Source: WLMZ01 sp037139095
Lineage (GTDB): Bacteria > Actinomycetota > Acidimicrobiia > Acidimicrobiales > Ilumatobacteraceae
DNA length: 64,000 nucleotides
Assembly (NCBI GenBank): GCA_037139095.1
Contig: JBAXHD010000005.1
Coordinates: 1 to 64,000, forward strand
Direction: 5' to 3'
Shown here: positions 27,411-36,954 of the stretch, in pieces
Position numbering within the stretch: position 1 is the first letter of the stretch
Layout: each line of letters begins with the position of its first letter
Program-made: the position numbers and the translations under genes
The notes under the pieces: generated by a model
What the model was told of the DNA's origin: nothing
The model's database searches: none
What the model saw: the letters and a program-made list of their open reading frames with translations, nothing else

Positions 27411-28316
27411 ATGCGTATTGGAATCTTCAGCGGAACTACAAACGACGGCACTATCGATCAGGTGGTGGCCGAGGCCGCTGCTGCGCAGGGCGCTGGCTTC
27501 AGCAGTTTCTGGGTGCCACAGATCTTCGGACACGATGCACTCACCGTGCTTGCAGTGGTGGGTCGCGAGGTGGCCGACATCGAGCTTGGCACCAGCGTTG
27601 TGCCCACTTTCCCTCGGCACCCAATGATGATGGCTCAGCAGGCACTCACCGTAAACGAAGCTGCATCGGGCCGTTTGTGTCTCGGCATTGGCCTGAGCCA
27701 CAAGATGGTTGTTGAGCACATGTGGGGCATGTCGTTCGACAAGCCTGTGCGCCACTTGCGCGAGTACCTCACGGTGCTGATGCCACTGCTCGAAGGCAAG
27801 CCTGCAGCGTTGCAGGGCGAGGCCTACAGCGTGGCCGGTGGACTCTCGATCTCGGCCGCCAAGCGCCCTAGCGTTGTTGTTGCTGCGCTGGGCGAGCAGA
27901 TGCTGCGCGTTACTGCTGCGCTTGCCGACGGCACGCTCACGTGGTGCACCGGCCCAGCAACATTGCGCGATCACACCGTGCCAACGCTGCGCGCCGCGGC
28001 CGAAGCGGCGGGTCGTCCTGATCAGCGCGTCATCGCCGCGTTGCCGGTGTGCGTCACCGACGACAAGGCCGGTTCGGTGAGCCGTGCTGCAGCGATTTTC
28101 CAGATGTATGGCCACCTGCCCAGCTATCGCGCGATGCTCGATCTCGAGGGCGTGAAGGGTCCCGAGGAGATTGCCATTGTTGGCAGCGAGGCCGAAGTTG
28201 CCGACCGCATCGGTGCCCTCGCCGATATCGGTGTCACCGACTTTGCTGCAGCCGAGTTCGGCGGCAACCCCGACGAAGTAGCACGCACGCGGGCTGTGCT
28301 CACCACCCTGCTGTGA
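27411..28316 (+). CDS. LLM-class F420-dependent oxidoreductase
   Basis: Luciferase-like protein of 301 residues (MRIGIFSGTTNDGT, ELGTSVVPTFPRHPMMMAQQALTVNEAASGR, GIGLSHKMVVE). This is the pattern of actinobacterial F420-dependent LLM enzymes such as the TIGR03564-like group. It is overlapped by the next gene at GTGA (28313-28316), so it is translationally coupled to an enoyl-CoA hydratase. The two probably act on the same CoA intermediate, an inference from coupling only. An upstream in-frame start at 27366 is less likely than the ATG at 27411. Confidence 0.84.
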   Translation: MRIGIFSGTTNDGTIDQVVAEAAAAQGAGFSSFWVPQIFGHDALTVLAVVGREVADIELGTSVVPTFPRHPMMMAQQALTVNEAASGRLCLGIGLSHKMVVEHMWGMSFDKPVRHLREYLTVLMPLLEGKPAALQGEAYSVAGGLSISAAKRPSVVVAALGEQMLRVTAALADGTLTWCTGPATLRDHTVPTLRAAAEAAGRPDQRVIAALPVCVTDDKAGSVSRAAAIFQMYGHLPSYRAMLDLEGVKGPEEIAIVGSEAEVADRIGALADIGVTDFAAAEFGGNPDEVARTRAVLTTLL

Positions 28317-29152
28317 GCTACGACGGCTACACCACGCTCAGCGTTGCCGTGGCCCGCGGCATCGCTCGCGTTGTCATCGACAACGGCGACATCAACCTGT
28401 TCGACGGCACGATGTTCGGCGAGATGGCGCGTGTGGCTGGTGCCCTCGCCGCCGACGACAACGTGCGCGTCGTGGTGTTGTCGTCTGCGAACCCCGACTT
28501 CTTCATTGCTCATTTCGATGTTTCGCTCATCTTGCAGTTCCCCATCGGCCAACAGGTTTCGCCCACCGATCTCAATCCATTTCATGCAATGTGCGAGGCA
28601 TTCCGCACAATGCCCAAGGCCACTATTGCGGTCATCGAAGGACGCGTTGGTGGCGGTGGCAGCGAGCTTGCACTGAGCTGCGATATGCGGTTCGCGCTCA
28701 GCGGTAAGGCTGTGTTCAACCAACCCGAAGTGGCGTTGGGCATTATCCCTGGCGGCTCGGGCACGGTGCGTTTATCGCGCCTCATTGGTCGTTCGCGTTC
28801 GCTTGAGGTTGTGCTCGGATGCGACGACGTATCGGCCGATCTTGCCGAGTCGTGGGGTTGGGTCAACCGCTCGATGTCGGCCGAAGATCTCTGGCCACAC
28901 GTGAACACGTTGGCGGCACGTATTGCCTCGTTCCCTCCGCACGCAGTGGCCGCGGCCAAGGCATCGGTGTTGCGATCCGACAAAGAGATCGTGCCCGACC
29001 TCATTGCCGAGGGCGCAGCGTTTCAGGCAACCCTCGGTGGTCCCGGAGCCCGCGAAGCAATGCAGCGGTTTATGTCGTCTGGCGGCCAGACTCCGCAGGG
29101 CGAATTGCGTCTGGGTGCATTGGCCGGCGAGCTGGGCGAGCCCACCGCCTGA
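28313..29152 (+). CDS. Enoyl-CoA hydratase/isomerase family protein
   Basis: Crotonase-fold protein of 279 residues. Both usual catalytic glutamates are present, in GGGGSELALSCDMRFA and in FNQPEVALGIIPGGSGTVRL. That makes a hydratase plausible, although the family also has isomerases and hydrolases. The oxyanion-hole part is less typical (FFIAHFDVSL in place of FcAGaDl). The GTG start overlaps the LLM gene stop, so the gene is part of the CoA-transferase cluster. Confidence 0.84.
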   Translation: MSYDGYTTLSVAVARGIARVVIDNGDINLFDGTMFGEMARVAGALAADDNVRVVVLSSANPDFFIAHFDVSLILQFPIGQQVSPTDLNPFHAMCEAFRTMPKATIAVIEGRVGGGGSELALSCDMRFALSGKAVFNQPEVALGIIPGGSGTVRLSRLIGRSRSLEVVLGCDDVSADLAESWGWVNRSMSAEDLWPHVNTLAARIASFPPHAVAAAKASVLRSDKEIVPDLIAEGAAFQATLGGPGAREAMQRFMSSGGQTPQGELRLGALAGELGEPTA

Positions 29153-29161
29153 GCTGGCTGC

Positions 29162-30808
29162 TCAGTGCAGATGAACAACGGTGCCCGGCATGGGCTTGTT
29201 CACGAGATCGAAGAAGTCGTTGCCCTTGTCGTCGACCACGATGAACGCAGGGAAGTCTTGAACCTCGATCTTCCAGATCGCTTCCATACCCAACTCGGCG
29301 TACTCGAGCACTTCGACCTTGGTGATGCAATCTTGGGCGAGTCGCGCAGCAGGGCCACCGATTGAGCCGAGATAGAAGCCTCCGTGGGCCTTGCATGCGT
29401 CGGTTACTTGGCGGCTGCGGTTGCCCTTGGCGAGCATGATCATGCTGCCGCCGGCAGCCTGAAACTCATCGACATAGCTGTCCATTCGACCGGCAGTGGT
29501 TGGGCCAAACGAGCCCGAGGCGTAGCCAGCGGGAGTCTTTGCCGGACCCGCGTAATACACGCAGTAGTCCTTCATGTATTGCGGCATTGGCTGGCCCGAG
29601 TCGAGCAGATCTTTGAGCTTCGCGTGGGCGATGTCGCGAGCCACCACCATTGGCCCGTTGAGCATCACGCGGGTCTTCACCGGGTACTTGGTGAGCTCGG
29701 CGCGGATCTCGTGCATCGGGCGATTGAGATCGATGTGCACCACGTTGTCGTCGAGATCATCGTGGGTGATCTCGGGCAGATATTGCGCTGGGTCGGTCTC
29801 GAGTTGCTCGAGGAAGATTCCGTCTTTGGTGATCTTGCCCAACGCTTGCCGGTCGGCCGAGCAACTTACGGCCATCGCTACCGGACAGCTGGCGCCGTGG
29901 CGGGGAAGACGAACGATGCGCACGTCGTGGCAGAAGTACTTGCCGCCGAACTGGGCGCCGATGCCGGTTTCTTGCGACAGCTTGAGCGCCTTGGCCTCAA
30001 GCTCGATGTCGCGAAATGCGTGTCCGGTCTTGCTGCCGCTGGTGGGCAAGCTGTCGAGATATTTGGTGCTGGCGATCTTGGCGGTCTCTACGGCGAACTC
30101 GGCCGACGTGCCGCCGATGACAACGGCCAGGTGATACGGAGGGCACGCAGCAGTGCCGAGGGTCTTCATCTTTTCGAACAGCCACGGCAGCAGCGTCTTT
30201 TCATTGAGCAGTGCCTTGGTCTCCTGAAACAGATAGCTCTTGTTGGCGCTGCCGCCTCCCTTGGCGATGAACAGAAACTTGTACGCATCGCCATCGACTG
30301 CGCTGATCTTGATCTCGGCGGGCAAGTTGTTGCCGGTGTTCACTTCGTCGTACATGTTCAGCGGCGCCATCTGGCTGTACCGCAGGTTGCTCGTGAGGTA
30401 CGTGTTGAACACGCCGCGGGCGATGGCTTGTTCGTCGCCGCCACCGGTGAACACGTATTGGCCCTTCTTCGCCTTCACGATTGCAGTGCCGGTGTCTTGA
30501 CACATCGGCAGCACGCCACCGGCTGCGATGTTGGCGTTCTTGAGTAGATCGAGCGCTACGAAACGGTCGTTGCTGCTTGCCTCTGGATCGTCGAGGATGC
30601 TTGCCAACTGCTTGAGGTGGGCGGGTCGTAGCAAGTGGGCAATGTCTTTCATTGCCTGCTCGGTGAGTTTGGTGATGGCCTCGGGGGACACCTGCAAGAA
30701 GGTGCCGTTGGGTGTCTCGAAGGTAGACACGCCCTCGGTGCCAATGAGGCGATATGTGGTCTCGTCAGCGCCTAGGGGTAGCAACTCAGTGAACTCGAAA
30801 TCAGCCAT
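29162..30808 (-). CDS. fumA: Class I fumarate hydratase
   Basis: Iron-sulfur class I fumarase of 548 residues, with the alpha and beta parts in one chain as in E. coli FumA/FumB. Cluster ligands are visible in MCQDTGTA and SCPVAMAVSCSADRQ, and the beta part holds GPTTAGRMDSYVDEFQAAGGSMIMLAKGNRS. It interconverts fumarate and malate in the citric acid cycle and uses an oxygen-sensitive 4Fe-4S cluster. The symbol is by family only. It lies 71 bases downstream of the TauE-like gene on the same strand. Confidence 0.93.
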   Translation of the reverse strand: MADFEFTELLPLGADETTYRLIGTEGVSTFETPNGTFLQVSPEAITKLTEQAMKDIAHLLRPAHLKQLASILDDPEASSNDRFVALDLLKNANIAAGGVLPMCQDTGTAIVKAKKGQYVFTGGGDEQAIARGVFNTYLTSNLRYSQMAPLNMYDEVNTGNNLPAEIKISAVDGDAYKFLFIAKGGGSANKSYLFQETKALLNEKTLLPWLFEKMKTLGTAACPPYHLAVVIGGTSAEFAVETAKIASTKYLDSLPTSGSKTGHAFRDIELEAKALKLSQETGIGAQFGGKYFCHDVRIVRLPRHGASCPVAMAVSCSADRQALGKITKDGIFLEQLETDPAQYLPEITHDDLDDNVVHIDLNRPMHEIRAELTKYPVKTRVMLNGPMVVARDIAHAKLKDLLDSGQPMPQYMKDYCVYYAGPAKTPAGYASGSFGPTTAGRMDSYVDEFQAAGGSMIMLAKGNRSRQVTDACKAHGGFYLGSIGGPAARLAQDCITKVEVLEYAELGMEAIWKIEVQDFPAFIVVDDKGNDFFDLVNKPMPGTVVHLH

Positions 30809-30879
30809 GGCCTAACCGTACCGGCGGGCTGAACCGGGGTGAAACTCTGCGGCCGGGGCAGCAGCGCGTTGAGGTGCGA

Positions 30880-31605
30880 TTAGAACTGTTGAGCGAGCAG
30901 GATCAATGCGCTTGCGGTGGACATCGTCAAAATCGCCGGACGCGAATAGCGAGATCCCATCAGGCCTACGAGCCACCGGGACGCCACGATGCCCACCACG
31001 ACACCGGGCAACAAAAACGCCGACAACGTGAGTTGGCGTCCACCAAGTTTGTCGGTGAACGCCAGCACGCAAACACTGATGACCGACCCCACACCGAAGA
31101 ATGCGGCAAGCGTGGCCTGACGTTCGCGAGGATCGGCATGTTGATAGGCGATGGCCATCGGGGGACCACCGACCGAGGTGATAGTGCCCATGAAGCCACT
31201 GGCAAGGCCAGCAACGGCGAGGTTGGGATGCGTGGGGTGAATACGCCAACTCGTGAGTGACACCGCAACGGCAACCAACACGGCGGAGCCAACGGCTATG
31301 GAGAGGCCGCGTTCGCTGAGGTAGGCCAAGGCCGCCGAGGCTGCGAAGATGCCAGGAATTCGTCCGGTGATTGCCCATCCGAAACCGCGCCAGTTGATGT
31401 ACTGCCGTTCGCGAATGGCGACCCCCGCCGACAACGGAATGACGGCGATCAACACGGCCCCGGGCACAAATCCGTGGTCGATCATCTTGAGTAACGGCGA
31501 GATGAGCATGCCCATGCCGAAGCCCATTGCGCCCTGCACCGAGGCGCCGATGGCCGCCAATGCAAAGCATGCAACGACGATCCAGATCGAGAAGCCAACG
31601 ATCAT
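30880..31605 (-). CDS. TauE/SafE-family permease
   Basis: Membrane protein of 241 residues with about seven or eight hydrophobic segments. It shows the two family repeats: GASVQGAMGFGMGMLISPLL and GFMGTITSVGGPPMAIAY. The TauE/SafE family carries sulfite, sulfoacetate and other organic anions out of or into the cell. It starts 13 bases after the stop of the hrpB gene on the same strand, which is probably incidental. Confidence 0.85.
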   Translation of the reverse strand: MIVGFSIWIVVACFALAAIGASVQGAMGFGMGMLISPLLKMIDHGFVPGAVLIAVIPLSAGVAIRERQYINWRGFGWAITGRIPGIFAASAALAYLSERGLSIAVGSAVLVAVAVSLTSWRIHPTHPNLAVAGLASGFMGTITSVGGPPMAIAYQHADPRERQATLAAFFGVGSVISVCVLAFTDKLGGRQLTLSAFLLPGVVVGIVASRWLVGLMGSRYSRPAILTMSTASALILLAQQF

Positions 31606-31618
31606 GCGTGATGCCGCA

Positions 31619-34141
31619 TTAGCGGTCTTTCATTCGTTTGGGCGCGGCGTTGGCAGGATCGGAAGGCCATTGATGCTTGGGGTAGCGGCCGGCCATTTCT
31701 TTGCGAACCTCGCTCCATGATCCGGCCCAGAAACCCACAATGTCGGCGGTGATTTGAATGGGGCGATCGGCGGGCGACAACAGATGGAGCACCACGGCGA
31801 CGCCGGCGGCGGTTGGGTGCACGTTGGTGCCAAACAGGTCTTGCACTCGAACCGAGGCAGCGGGCTTGTCGCCGCTGTAATCGAGCATCAGCGATCGTCC
31901 CGATGCAAGCTCGAGATGTGTGGGCGCAAGTTCGTCGAGTTGGGTTCCGAGTGGCCACTGCAATCCGGCGCGCAACACCGTTGCGAGATTCAGTGAGGCA
32001 ACATCGGCGATGCTGGTCATGCCGTTGAGGTACGGGGCGAGCCATTCGTCGAGTGATCGTACGAGGCCCGAGTCGGACCAATCGGGCCACACGTGGGTGC
32101 TCTCATCGGCGGTGTGTTTGGCGCGGCGAACGAACTCGACACGTTGGCGAAGCTGTGTTGCGGTATCGCTCCACGACAGTGGACCAAGTCGGGTGACTCG
32201 AATGCGATCGATGAGCGCTGCGGTGGTCTCTACAGAGGCCCCGGGTCGGCGCACGCGCTCGTCGAGTTTCATGTTGCCGAGCCTGCGTTCGAGACGCTCG
32301 ACGATGTCGCCGCGATCGCGGTCCCACACGAGAATGTGTCGGGTCTCTACCGCGGCGCCGAGTGTTGCGGCTACTTCGTCGGCATCGATGCCTGCCGCAA
32401 GACGCAAGCGGGTGTTCTTGCGATCGCCGTCGACATCGGCCGCCACGACGAACGCTTCGTTGGCTAACGGATCGTCTTTGGCAACCCACGCGCCCACGCC
32501 GGTGCGCAGCTGAAATTGACCGGGTTGGCTGCGGCGCACAGCAAGCCGGTCGGGATACGCCAGCACCAACACGGCGCCAGCGCGATCGGGGTTGATGGCA
32601 TCGAGATCGAAACTGATACCCACCCGTTGTGCGATATCGCGGGCCCGGCGAATCAAGCGATCTACGGCGCCACGGTCGGCGCGCTCGTGGCGTTCGCGTC
32701 CCATCACCACGCGGATGCGCAACGACATATCGCTGGGTAGCTCGTCGGCGCGTCCGCGCAGAATGTCTCGGTCGTCGAGCAGCGCAGCGATCACACAGGC
32801 CAACGATTGGTCGGCGGCACCAACAGCGTCGACCACCATTCGTGCGAGTCGAGGATGCGCTGGAACCTTGAGCATCGAGCGGCCAACTTCGGTGATGCGC
32901 TGGTTCGCATCGAATGCGCCAAGTAGTTCGAGCAGTTCGGCGCCCTGCGCCAAGGTGCGCGGTGGGGGAGCATCGGGAAAGGTGAGCTCGGCTGCCGATG
33001 TGCCCCATGCAGCAAGTTCGAGCGCAAGCCCGGCAAGGTCGACCTGGGTGATCTCAGCCTCGAGATGTGCGCGTCGAGTGGACTGTTCGAGCTTGCTCCA
33101 CGCCCGATAGGCCACACCCGGCTCGGTGCGCCCGGCGCGGCCCGCACGTTGGTCAGCCGAGGCGCGACTGGTGGCAACTGTGGTGAGCCGAGTCATGCCG
33201 GTGCGAATGTCGTAACGCGGCACTCGGGCCTGACCGGCGTCGACCACGATGCGCACGCCTGCAACAGTGAGCGAGGTTTCGGCGATGTCGGTGCTGAGCA
33301 CTACCCGACGGCGACCCGCTGGCGATGGCGCAAGTGCGCGGTCTTGGTCGGCTAGCGACAGCGCTCCCGCAAGTGGATAGAGATCAACGTTTGCAGCAAC
33401 CAGCGGATCGAGTGCCTGATACACGCGGGTGATCTCGCCGATGCCCGGCAAGAACACGAGAATGTCGCCGATGTCGTTGCGTAGGGCGAGCAACACAGTC
33501 TCGGTGATTGCCTGCTCGAGCCGCTGCCCCTTACCCGGTGGCGACCAGCGGATCTCGATTGGGTGGGTGCGACCTTCGCTGCTGATGATTGGGCACGGGC
33601 CAGTGTCGTTGCCGAGCAGCGCTGCCAGCGTGCCAGCCTGCGCTGTGGCCGACATCGCCAAAATCTTGAGGTCCGGGCGCAGCGTGCGCCGCGCATCGAG
33701 CGCGAACGCGAGGCCGACATCGGTGGGCAGATTGCGCTCGTGTACTTCGTCGAAGATCACTAAGCCAGTGCCGGGCAATTCGGGATCGTTCTGAAGTCGA
33801 CGCGTGAGCACACCTTCGGTGACTACTTCGATACGGGTGTTGCGTCCGATGCGACGTTCGTCGCGGGTCTGATAGCCAACGGTGTCGCCGATGTCTTCAC
33901 CCAAGAGGAATGCCATGCGGTGACCGGCCGCCCGCGTCGCTAAGCGTCGAGGCTCGAGCATCACGATCTTTTGTCCGTTCAGCCACGGCTCGTTGATCAA
34001 ACGCAGCGGCACCAATGTTGTTTTGCCGGCGCCAGGTGGGGCCACAAGTACGGCCGAGCCATGGGTTTCGAGTGCCGCTGCAACATCGGCGATGACCTCG
34101 GCGACGGGAAGATCGTCGCCAGGTTCAGGAGTGTGACTCAA
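31619..34141 (-). CDS. hrpB: ATP-dependent helicase HrpB
   Basis: DExH-box helicase of 840 residues, the usual length for HrpB. Motifs: APPGAGKTTLVPLRL (I), EPRRLATRAAG (Ia), FDEVHERN (II), AMSATA (III), VVLSTDIAETSLT (V) and RAGRAGR (VI). The C-terminal HrpB-specific region follows, ending in GSWSEVRKEMAGRYPKHQWP. Its cell role is not settled. The start is chosen as the TTG at 34141 because no ATG or GTG lies before helicase motif I without running deep into the upstream gene. It begins 13 bases after that gene. Confidence 0.88.
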   Translation of the reverse strand: MSHTPEPGDDLPVAEVIADVAAALETHGSAVLVAPPGAGKTTLVPLRLINEPWLNGQKIVMLEPRRLATRAAGHRMAFLLGEDIGDTVGYQTRDERRIGRNTRIEVVTEGVLTRRLQNDPELPGTGLVIFDEVHERNLPTDVGLAFALDARRTLRPDLKILAMSATAQAGTLAALLGNDTGPCPIISSEGRTHPIEIRWSPPGKGQRLEQAITETVLLALRNDIGDILVFLPGIGEITRVYQALDPLVAANVDLYPLAGALSLADQDRALAPSPAGRRRVVLSTDIAETSLTVAGVRIVVDAGQARVPRYDIRTGMTRLTTVATSRASADQRAGRAGRTEPGVAYRAWSKLEQSTRRAHLEAEITQVDLAGLALELAAWGTSAAELTFPDAPPPRTLAQGAELLELLGAFDANQRITEVGRSMLKVPAHPRLARMVVDAVGAADQSLACVIAALLDDRDILRGRADELPSDMSLRIRVVMGRERHERADRGAVDRLIRRARDIAQRVGISFDLDAINPDRAGAVLVLAYPDRLAVRRSQPGQFQLRTGVGAWVAKDDPLANEAFVVAADVDGDRKNTRLRLAAGIDADEVAATLGAAVETRHILVWDRDRGDIVERLERRLGNMKLDERVRRPGASVETTAALIDRIRVTRLGPLSWSDTATQLRQRVEFVRRAKHTADESTHVWPDWSDSGLVRSLDEWLAPYLNGMTSIADVASLNLATVLRAGLQWPLGTQLDELAPTHLELASGRSLMLDYSGDKPAASVRVQDLFGTNVHPTAAGVAVVLHLLSPADRPIQITADIVGFWAGSWSEVRKEMAGRYPKHQWPSDPANAAPKRMKDR

Positions 34142-34154
34142 CTGTTGGCGCTGA

Positions 34155-34643
34155 TCACGCCAGCGCTGGCGTGCCCTTGAACGGCACTGGGTCGGAGGCA
34201 GCGGGGATGCTCTGCTTCGCCCACGCAGTAGCCACTGCGATCTTGTCGGAGACCGTGCGCCACTCGGCACCGTTCCAGCCCTCGGCCGATGCGGCAATGG
34301 TGCCGTCCATCGCGACGAACACGAACGCAGGCAGTTCGCCAAGACCGAGCGACTTTACGAATGAGCGGTCGGGATCGCAGAACACCAAGAACTGATCGGT
34401 GAGCGGACCAAGAAACGCTTTTGCTTCGTCGGCGGTGCAGGTGACCACGAAATTGCATCGTGCGTCGGCGCCACGGAACCCGGCGAGGATGCGCGCTGCG
34501 GTCTTGAGAATCCACGAGCTCTCGTTGGTGAACGGGTCGAGAACCACGCTCGCCAAGTTGAACATGGTGAGCCAATCCTCGAGGGGTCGGCTTTCGCCGT
34601 CGAGAGAGGTGAGTACGACATCGAGCGATGGATTGCTTGCCAC
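34155..34643 (-). CDS. Redoxin-like hypothetical protein
   Basis: Protein of about 162 residues with a thioredoxin-fold feel: LASVVLDPFTNESSW, NFVVTCTADEAKAFL, then FCDPDRSFVKSLGLGELPAFVFVAMDGTI. The last part resembles the cis-Pro region of redoxins (LPAFVFV). A CxxC motif is not present. GTG at 34643 is favoured as the start because the ATG at 34700 would cross the divergent gene's start at 34695. It lies directly upstream of hrpB. I do not recognise a specific function. Confidence 0.55.
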   Translation of the reverse strand: MASNPSLDVVLTSLDGESRPLEDWLTMFNLASVVLDPFTNESSWILKTAARILAGFRGADARCNFVVTCTADEAKAFLGPLTDQFLVFCDPDRSFVKSLGLGELPAFVFVAMDGTIAASAEGWNGAEWRTVSDKIAVATAWAKQSIPAASDPVPFKGTPALA

Positions 34644-34694
34644 GGCTGCGACGCTAGCGCAGCACGTTGCAACTGGCACAGCTAGGTTGGCGAG

Positions 34695-35498
34695 ATGCAC
34701 CCGATTGAACGGCTTCGTTATGTGGCCCGCGCCTCAAGTGGCGACCAGCGGATGCTCGTTCGCGAGACCGCATCGGCCATTGCGGGCCTCGATCTCGACC
34801 CCGCTGGCCTTGTGGTTGCATGCCGGCGCATCGTCGAACGGCATCCCACGGCTGGGCCGTTGTGGTGGTTGTGCGCCAGCCTGCTGGCGGCCAACGATCC
34901 GTTTCGCGAGGCGTGGGGGCTGGCCGACTACGTAGACGACGACCCAACTCCGAACCAGCTGATGCATCTGTTGCCCGACGATGCCACGGTGTGCGTGGTT
35001 GGATGGCCCGATCTTGCTGGCGAAGCGTTGCTGCGCCGCGGCGACGCCACCGTGTTGGTCATCGATTCCAACGACGAAGGTTCACGCCTGGCGCGCCGGC
35101 TTCAGCAAGCCGATGTGATGGCCGAGACGGTGCCTGCGGCTGGCATCGCGGCAGCAGTGGCCGCATCCGATCTTGTGCTCATCGAGGCCGTTGCTGGTGG
35201 GCCCGACGCGGCGTTGTGCTCGTTGGGTTCGCATCCGATTGCTGCGGTTGCCTATTGCTCAGAAGTACCGGTGTGGTTGGTGGCCGGGCGGGCTCGCCGC
35301 TTGCCCGAGCCGATGTGGAAAGCGATGTGTGAGCGTTTGGCCACAGCCGGCCAAGCGTGGCACCACGACGTAGAGGTTGTGCCGTTGGCATTGTGTTCGG
35401 CCGTGCTTGGTCCGGCCGGGCTGATGCCAGCCGACGCAACCAGCATGGCTGCCGAATGTGCGATGGCCCATGAGCTGCTCCGTATGAGTGCAATGTAG
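34695..35498 (+). CDS. eIF2B/MtnA-like (NagB/RpiA fold) protein
   Basis: Protein of 267 residues. The last 170 residues follow the pattern of eIF2B-alpha/MtnA-type isomerases: VLVIDSNDEGSRLARRLQQADV, then PAAGIAAAVAASDLVLIEAVAGGPDAALCSLGSHPIAAVAYCSEVPVWLVAG. In MtnA or ribose-1,5-bisphosphate isomerase the corresponding segments hold the catalytic Cys and Asp. Here LIEAVAGGPDA replaces the usual GADA segment, so catalysis is unsure. The function is unknown. It has its own start just outside the divergent redoxin-like gene. Confidence 0.55.
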   Translation: MHPIERLRYVARASSGDQRMLVRETASAIAGLDLDPAGLVVACRRIVERHPTAGPLWWLCASLLAANDPFREAWGLADYVDDDPTPNQLMHLLPDDATVCVVGWPDLAGEALLRRGDATVLVIDSNDEGSRLARRLQQADVMAETVPAAGIAAAVAASDLVLIEAVAGGPDAALCSLGSHPIAAVAYCSEVPVWLVAGRARRLPEPMWKAMCERLATAGQAWHHDVEVVPLALCSAVLGPAGLMPADATSMAAECAMAHELLRMSAM

Positions 35499-35522
35499 GC
35501 GCCGGCCATTAGTGTCGCCGCC

Positions 35523-35990
35523 ATGGCAAGCAAGCGCGGCAACATCACCATGACCGACGACGAAGTGACGGCATACCTTGCCGATCAAAAGGTTCTCAAC
35601 GTCGCCACCATCGGCCCATCCGGACACCCGCATGTGGTGGCGATGTGGTACGAGGTTGTCGACGGCAAGATCGTGTTCTGGACCTTCGGAAAGAGTCAAA
35701 AGATCATCAACCTGCGTCGCGACGCAAAGATGACAGCCCTCATCGAGAGTGGCGAGACCTACAACGAATTGCGCGGTGTCGAGCTGGTGGGCACTGGTCG
35801 CATCATCGAAGACTTCGACCAAATTTTGGCCATCGGCAAAGCAGTAGGCGTGAAATACAACGGCGCCGACATTCTGAGCGACGCTGCGTTGCCGTTTCTT
35901 GAGGCGCAAGCGCACAAGCGTCTTGGTGTGATCTTCGACGTTGAGCGAGTGATCAGCTGGGACCATCGCAAGCTCGGTGGCGGCTACTAG
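35523..35990 (+). CDS. PPOX-fold (pyridoxamine oxidase-like) protein
   Basis: Split-barrel flavin protein of 155 residues. Family features are VLNVATIGPSGHPHVVAMWYEVVDGKIVFWT and KSQKIINLRRDAKMTALIE. Actinobacterial members of this group mostly bind F420 or FMN and reduce small substrates, or act on haem or biliverdin. The ATG is at 35523, 25 bases after the eIF2B-like gene. A 104-base spacer separates it from the pyrimidine-catabolic cluster, so it is not clearly part of it. Confidence 0.8.
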   Translation: MASKRGNITMTDDEVTAYLADQKVLNVATIGPSGHPHVVAMWYEVVDGKIVFWTFGKSQKIINLRRDAKMTALIESGETYNELRGVELVGTGRIIEDFDQILAIGKAVGVKYNGADILSDAALPFLEAQAHKRLGVIFDVERVISWDHRKLGGGY

Positions 35991-36094
35991 CCCCAACCAT
36001 CGCAAAGGCCGAGCATCGTTGGCGCTGCAGGCCGTCGCGATCTACGATCACAGCGCACCTGTCGGCTGGCGACGGGTCTTCCCAAGGGGGAAAT

Positions 36095-36937
36095 GTGGCA
36101 GAGATCGTCAGAGCAGCCTTAGTTCAGACCGATTGGGCTGGATCAAAAGAGGCGATGATCGACAAGCATGAGATCGCCGCGCGTGAGGCTGCCGCCCAAG
36201 GCGCAAAGGTGATCTGCTTTCAGGAGCTGTTCTACGGCCCCTACTTTTGTCAGGTACAAGAGATCGAGTACTACGGCTACACCGAGTACATCCCCGACGG
36301 CCCCACCACCAAGCGCTTCCAAGCGCTGGCTAAAGAGTTGGGCATGGTGATGGTGCTGCCGATGTACGAAATCGTGCAGCCCGGTCTGTACTTCAACACC
36401 GCAGCGGTTATCGATGCCGATGGCACCTATCTCGGCAAATATCGCAAGCAGCACATACCTCAGACCAAGGGGTTCTGGGAGAAGTTCTATTTCACCCCTG
36501 GCACCGGCGGCTATCCCGTGTTCAACACTGCGGTTGGCAAGGTGGGTGTCTACATCTGTTACGACCGCCACTTCCCCGAGGGCTGGCGTGCGTTGGGCCT
36601 CAACGGTGCGCAGATCGTGTTCAACCCATCGGCAACGCATCGCGGTCTCAGTGAGTACCTCTGGCGCCTCGAGCAGCCCGCTGCTGCAGTGGCCAACATC
36701 TTCTACGTAGGAGCGATCAACCGGGTTGGCATTGAAGAGCTTGGCGAGAACGACTTCTACGGCCAGAGCTACTTCGTTGATCCCGAAGGCAAGTTCGTGG
36801 GCGATGTGGCCGATGCGTACAAGCCCGAACTCATCGTTCGCGATCTCAACATGACCAAGCTGTCCGAGATCCGTGACCGCTGGGCGTTTTACCGCGACCG
36901 TCGTCCCGACGCGTATTCAGAACTCACCGCACGCTGA
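36095..36937 (+). CDS. Carbon-nitrogen hydrolase, beta-ureidopropionase-like
   Basis: Nitrilase-superfamily enzyme of 280 residues. The catalytic triad is Glu44 (CFQELFYG), Lys118 (KYRKQHIP) and Cys155 (VYICYDRHFPE). The family hydrolyses N-carbamoyl compounds or amides. Next to a dihydropyrimidinase, the likely job is releasing ammonia and CO2 from N-carbamoyl-beta-alanine or N-carbamoyl-beta-aminoisobutyrate; an N-carbamoyl amino acid or putrescine amidase is also possible. GTG at 36095 is preceded by a strong AAGGGGG at 36084-36090. It is the first gene of the catabolic cluster, 17 bases before the next. Confidence 0.85.
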   Translation: MAEIVRAALVQTDWAGSKEAMIDKHEIAAREAAAQGAKVICFQELFYGPYFCQVQEIEYYGYTEYIPDGPTTKRFQALAKELGMVMVLPMYEIVQPGLYFNTAAVIDADGTYLGKYRKQHIPQTKGFWEKFYFTPGTGGYPVFNTAVGKVGVYICYDRHFPEGWRALGLNGAQIVFNPSATHRGLSEYLWRLEQPAAAVANIFYVGAINRVGIEELGENDFYGQSYFVDPEGKFVGDVADAYKPELIVRDLNMTKLSEIRDRWAFYRDRRPDAYSELTAR

Positions 36938-36954
36938 TCACACTGGAGCACACC

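Noticed and set aside
29384..30547. 387-codon plus-strand open frame
   Set aside because: Antisense to fumarase; composition is a mirror of the real gene's codon bias.
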